Shown in pieces: positions 62,687 through 64,000 of a stretch of 64,000 nucleotides of DNA (its first letter is position 1; every line of letters begins with the position of its first letter). The translations under genes and the position numbers were made by a program. Source of the stretch: JAYFQE01 sp034927345 (GTDB taxonomy: Bacteria; Bacillota; Clostridia; Saccharofermentanales; UBA5734); assembly GCA_034927345.1 (NCBI GenBank), contig JAYFQE010000004.1, positions 189,119-253,118 of the forward strand. Direction: 5' to 3'. Under the pieces are notes generated by a model. The model made no database searches. It was given only the letters and a program-made list of their open reading frames with translations, and had not been told where the DNA came from.

Positions 62687-63727
62687 ATGGATACAATCAA
62701 GTTGGCTATTATCGGCTGCGGCGGCATGGGCCATGCCCATCAGGCTTCGTTCACCGAATTGCAAAACGAAATTACAGTAACGGCAACTTGCGATATTGAG
62801 CTGGAGAAAGCCCGCGCGATGGCGGAATTATTGGGCGCCCGACATTATTCTGCCGATTATCACGAGATCCTGGAGTATTGCGATGCCGTCCTTTTGGTAT
62901 TACCGCATCATTTGCATTTTGAAGTCGGCATGGAGTGCCTGCGCGCCGGCAAGCATGTTCTCATGGAAAAGCCCCTGTGCAACACCGAACGACAATGCCT
63001 GGACCTGATACATTTGGCGCAGGCTAAGCATTTGACGCTGATGACGGCATATCCGGTCCGTTATCTGCCTTTATATCGTCAGCTTAAAGATATTATTGCT
63101 CAAAAAACTTATGGCGATGTCTTTCAAGTTTCGATTTGGACCGAACAATATACCATGACCAACATTTGGTCAAAATCAGCGGAAAAACTCGGCGGCGGCC
63201 AGCTTTTCAGCCATGGCTGCCATTATATCGACTGCTTGCTCTGGTATTTGGGGAATCCGGTCCGGGGTTTTCATCTGGGCACCAATTATGGAACGCCCTG
63301 GATGGAGAAGGAAGGTACCAGCAATGTAACCATGGAATTCGAGAACGGCGCTCTCGGATACCATTTCGGCACCTGGGGCGCGAAAGGATCAAAATTGAAT
63401 TATAGCGTCCACGCCCATTTTACCGAGGCGATGGTCGAACTCAATGTATCCGACGGGTTGATGTACCTTCATCAATTTGGCGACGAACCCAAACTGATCG
63501 CCTCATATGAGCCCGGTAAAAACACACAGTTTGAGATCGGCCATTTCGCGCATTGCATAAGAACGGGCGAAGTACCTGAAACGAACGGACCGGAGAGTTT
63601 GCAGGGCCTTCGCAACATCTGGCGGATGTACGAAGCTGAACAAAAAGGCGTCATCGCCGATTTACATGGCTTAGGCTTGAAACAAGAATGGGATGTTCCG
63701 AATTTGGCGAAATTGCCGCAGCGATAA
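62687..63727 (+). CDS. Gfo/Idh/MocA-family NAD(P)-dependent oxidoreductase
   Basis: A 346-residue dehydrogenase. Rossmann start KLAIIGCGGMGHAHQASF, VLLVLPHHLHFEVGMECLRAGKHVLMEKPLCNT (EKP motif), then the substrate domain YPVRYLPLYRQLKDII and GGGQLFSHGCHYIDCLLWYLG with the conserved His. AAGGAG lies 6 bases before ATG 62687; in-frame starts further upstream are rejected. It is a candidate for the sugar oxidoreductase step of this region, and the divergent AraC regulator probably controls it. Confidence 0.9.
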   Translation: MDTIKLAIIGCGGMGHAHQASFTELQNEITVTATCDIELEKARAMAELLGARHYSADYHEILEYCDAVLLVLPHHLHFEVGMECLRAGKHVLMEKPLCNTERQCLDLIHLAQAKHLTLMTAYPVRYLPLYRQLKDIIAQKTYGDVFQVSIWTEQYTMTNIWSKSAEKLGGGQLFSHGCHYIDCLLWYLGNPVRGFHLGTNYGTPWMEKEGTSNVTMEFENGALGYHFGTWGAKGSKLNYSVHAHFTEAMVELNVSDGLMYLHQFGDEPKLIASYEPGKNTQFEIGHFAHCIRTGEVPETNGPESLQGLRNIWRMYEAEQKGVIADLHGLGLKQEWDVPNLAKLPQR

Positions 63728-63746
63728 GCTTAATTATTGGAGCAAA

Positions 63747-63799
63747 AATCAGGCATTGCGGGCGCTCAACCAGTGGTTGAATGCTTGCGATGCCTGATT
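63747..63799 (-). terminator. Long hairpin near window end, terminator-like on -
   Basis: AATCAGGCATCGC...GCAATGCCTGATT on - (with an inner CAACCA/TGGTTG pair), followed there by TTTTTGCT. It could end a transcript entering from the right or, less well, the Gfo/Idh gene. The rest of the window (63800-64000) contains nothing I recognise. Confidence 0.5.
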
Positions 63800-64000
63800 C
63801 AACAGCCTGGTTATCGATTTTATCAGAGAATCATGATACTTTTATCTCAGAAAAAACCAAAGACTGACTATATGAAGTCAAGAGACAAATGAGGAAAAAG
63901 TAGCGTAGGCGCTAGATGCAGTGAACCTTGACAATAATGCATGCTGAAAAGGCCTGGGTCAATTGACACAAGCCGGAACAACGAAAAATGAACTCAGTCA

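Overview
The window looks like a chromosomal segment of an anaerobic, low-to-mid GC member of the Firmicutes, probably class Clostridia. The grounds are a SAM-I (S-box) riboswitch on metK, the cysE-cysS-mrnC-rlmB-sigH order, a sporulation-type SigH, ComFC, RecD2, L25 (Ctc), Mini-III, G-rich Shine-Dalgarno sites with frequent TTG/GTG starts, and no outer-membrane genes. I cannot place it to genus. Layout: bases 1-2117 are the end of an integrated element (truncated XRE regulator, tyrosine integrase) abutting the 3' end of a tRNA-Arg(CCT). Bases 2306-9161 are housekeeping genes on the + strand: DUF3006 protein (on -), NusG-II protein, Gx transporter, PAP2 phosphatase, rRNA methyltransferase, sugar nucleotidyltransferase, proA, rpiB and upp, with a cluster of three DnaA-box-like 9-mers before proA. 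Bases 9395-15786 are the F-type ATP synthase operon atpB-E-F-(H'A)-G-D-C. Bases 15787-21125 on the - strand are a compact Tad-like type IVc pilus operon (TadZ-like, CpaF, a TadB-TadC fusion, Flp-like prepilin, FHA protein). Bases 21371-31624 on + are the S-box, metK, recD2, comFC, a candidate structured RNA, cysE, cysS, mrnC, rlmB, sigH and a lipoprotein. Bases 31643-42032 hold a tyrosine phosphatase, YaiI/YqxD protein, L25, proS, a LacI regulator with a divergent Gfo/Idh dehydrogenase, an ABC-F ATPase behind an apparent leader-peptide attenuator, and a MATE exporter. Bases 42101-63727 form an accessory carbohydrate region: a frameshifted GH20-like hexosaminidase, two ceramidase-family hydrolases, a creatininase-family protein, a tRNA-Arg(ACG), a GntR/LacI hybrid regulator, an LplABC-type sugar ABC transporter, a sialidase-like protein, an N-acetylneuraminate lyase, two URO-D/MtaA-family proteins, a sulfatase, a CDGSH Fe-S protein, GtrA, a small secreted protein, and an AraC regulator divergent from a second Gfo/Idh dehydrogenase. 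Most notable: there is no separate delta gene in the ATP synthase operon. Instead a domain resembling only the C-terminal half of delta (OSCP) is fused to the N-terminus of alpha. An AGAGGAGG sequence and an in-frame ATG sit exactly where a normal 505-residue alpha would begin, so one gene could yield both a delta-alpha fusion and plain alpha. Second is the 38340-38677 leader, which has a near-consensus promoter, a 52-codon leader ORF, a strong intrinsic terminator and a competing helix over the leader stop codon, all directly before an ABC-F gene. Third is the sialate-type region, where a perfect 20-bp palindrome lies between the divergent sialidase/ABC operon and nanA. Function assignments come from reading motifs by eye; no database search or computation was run.
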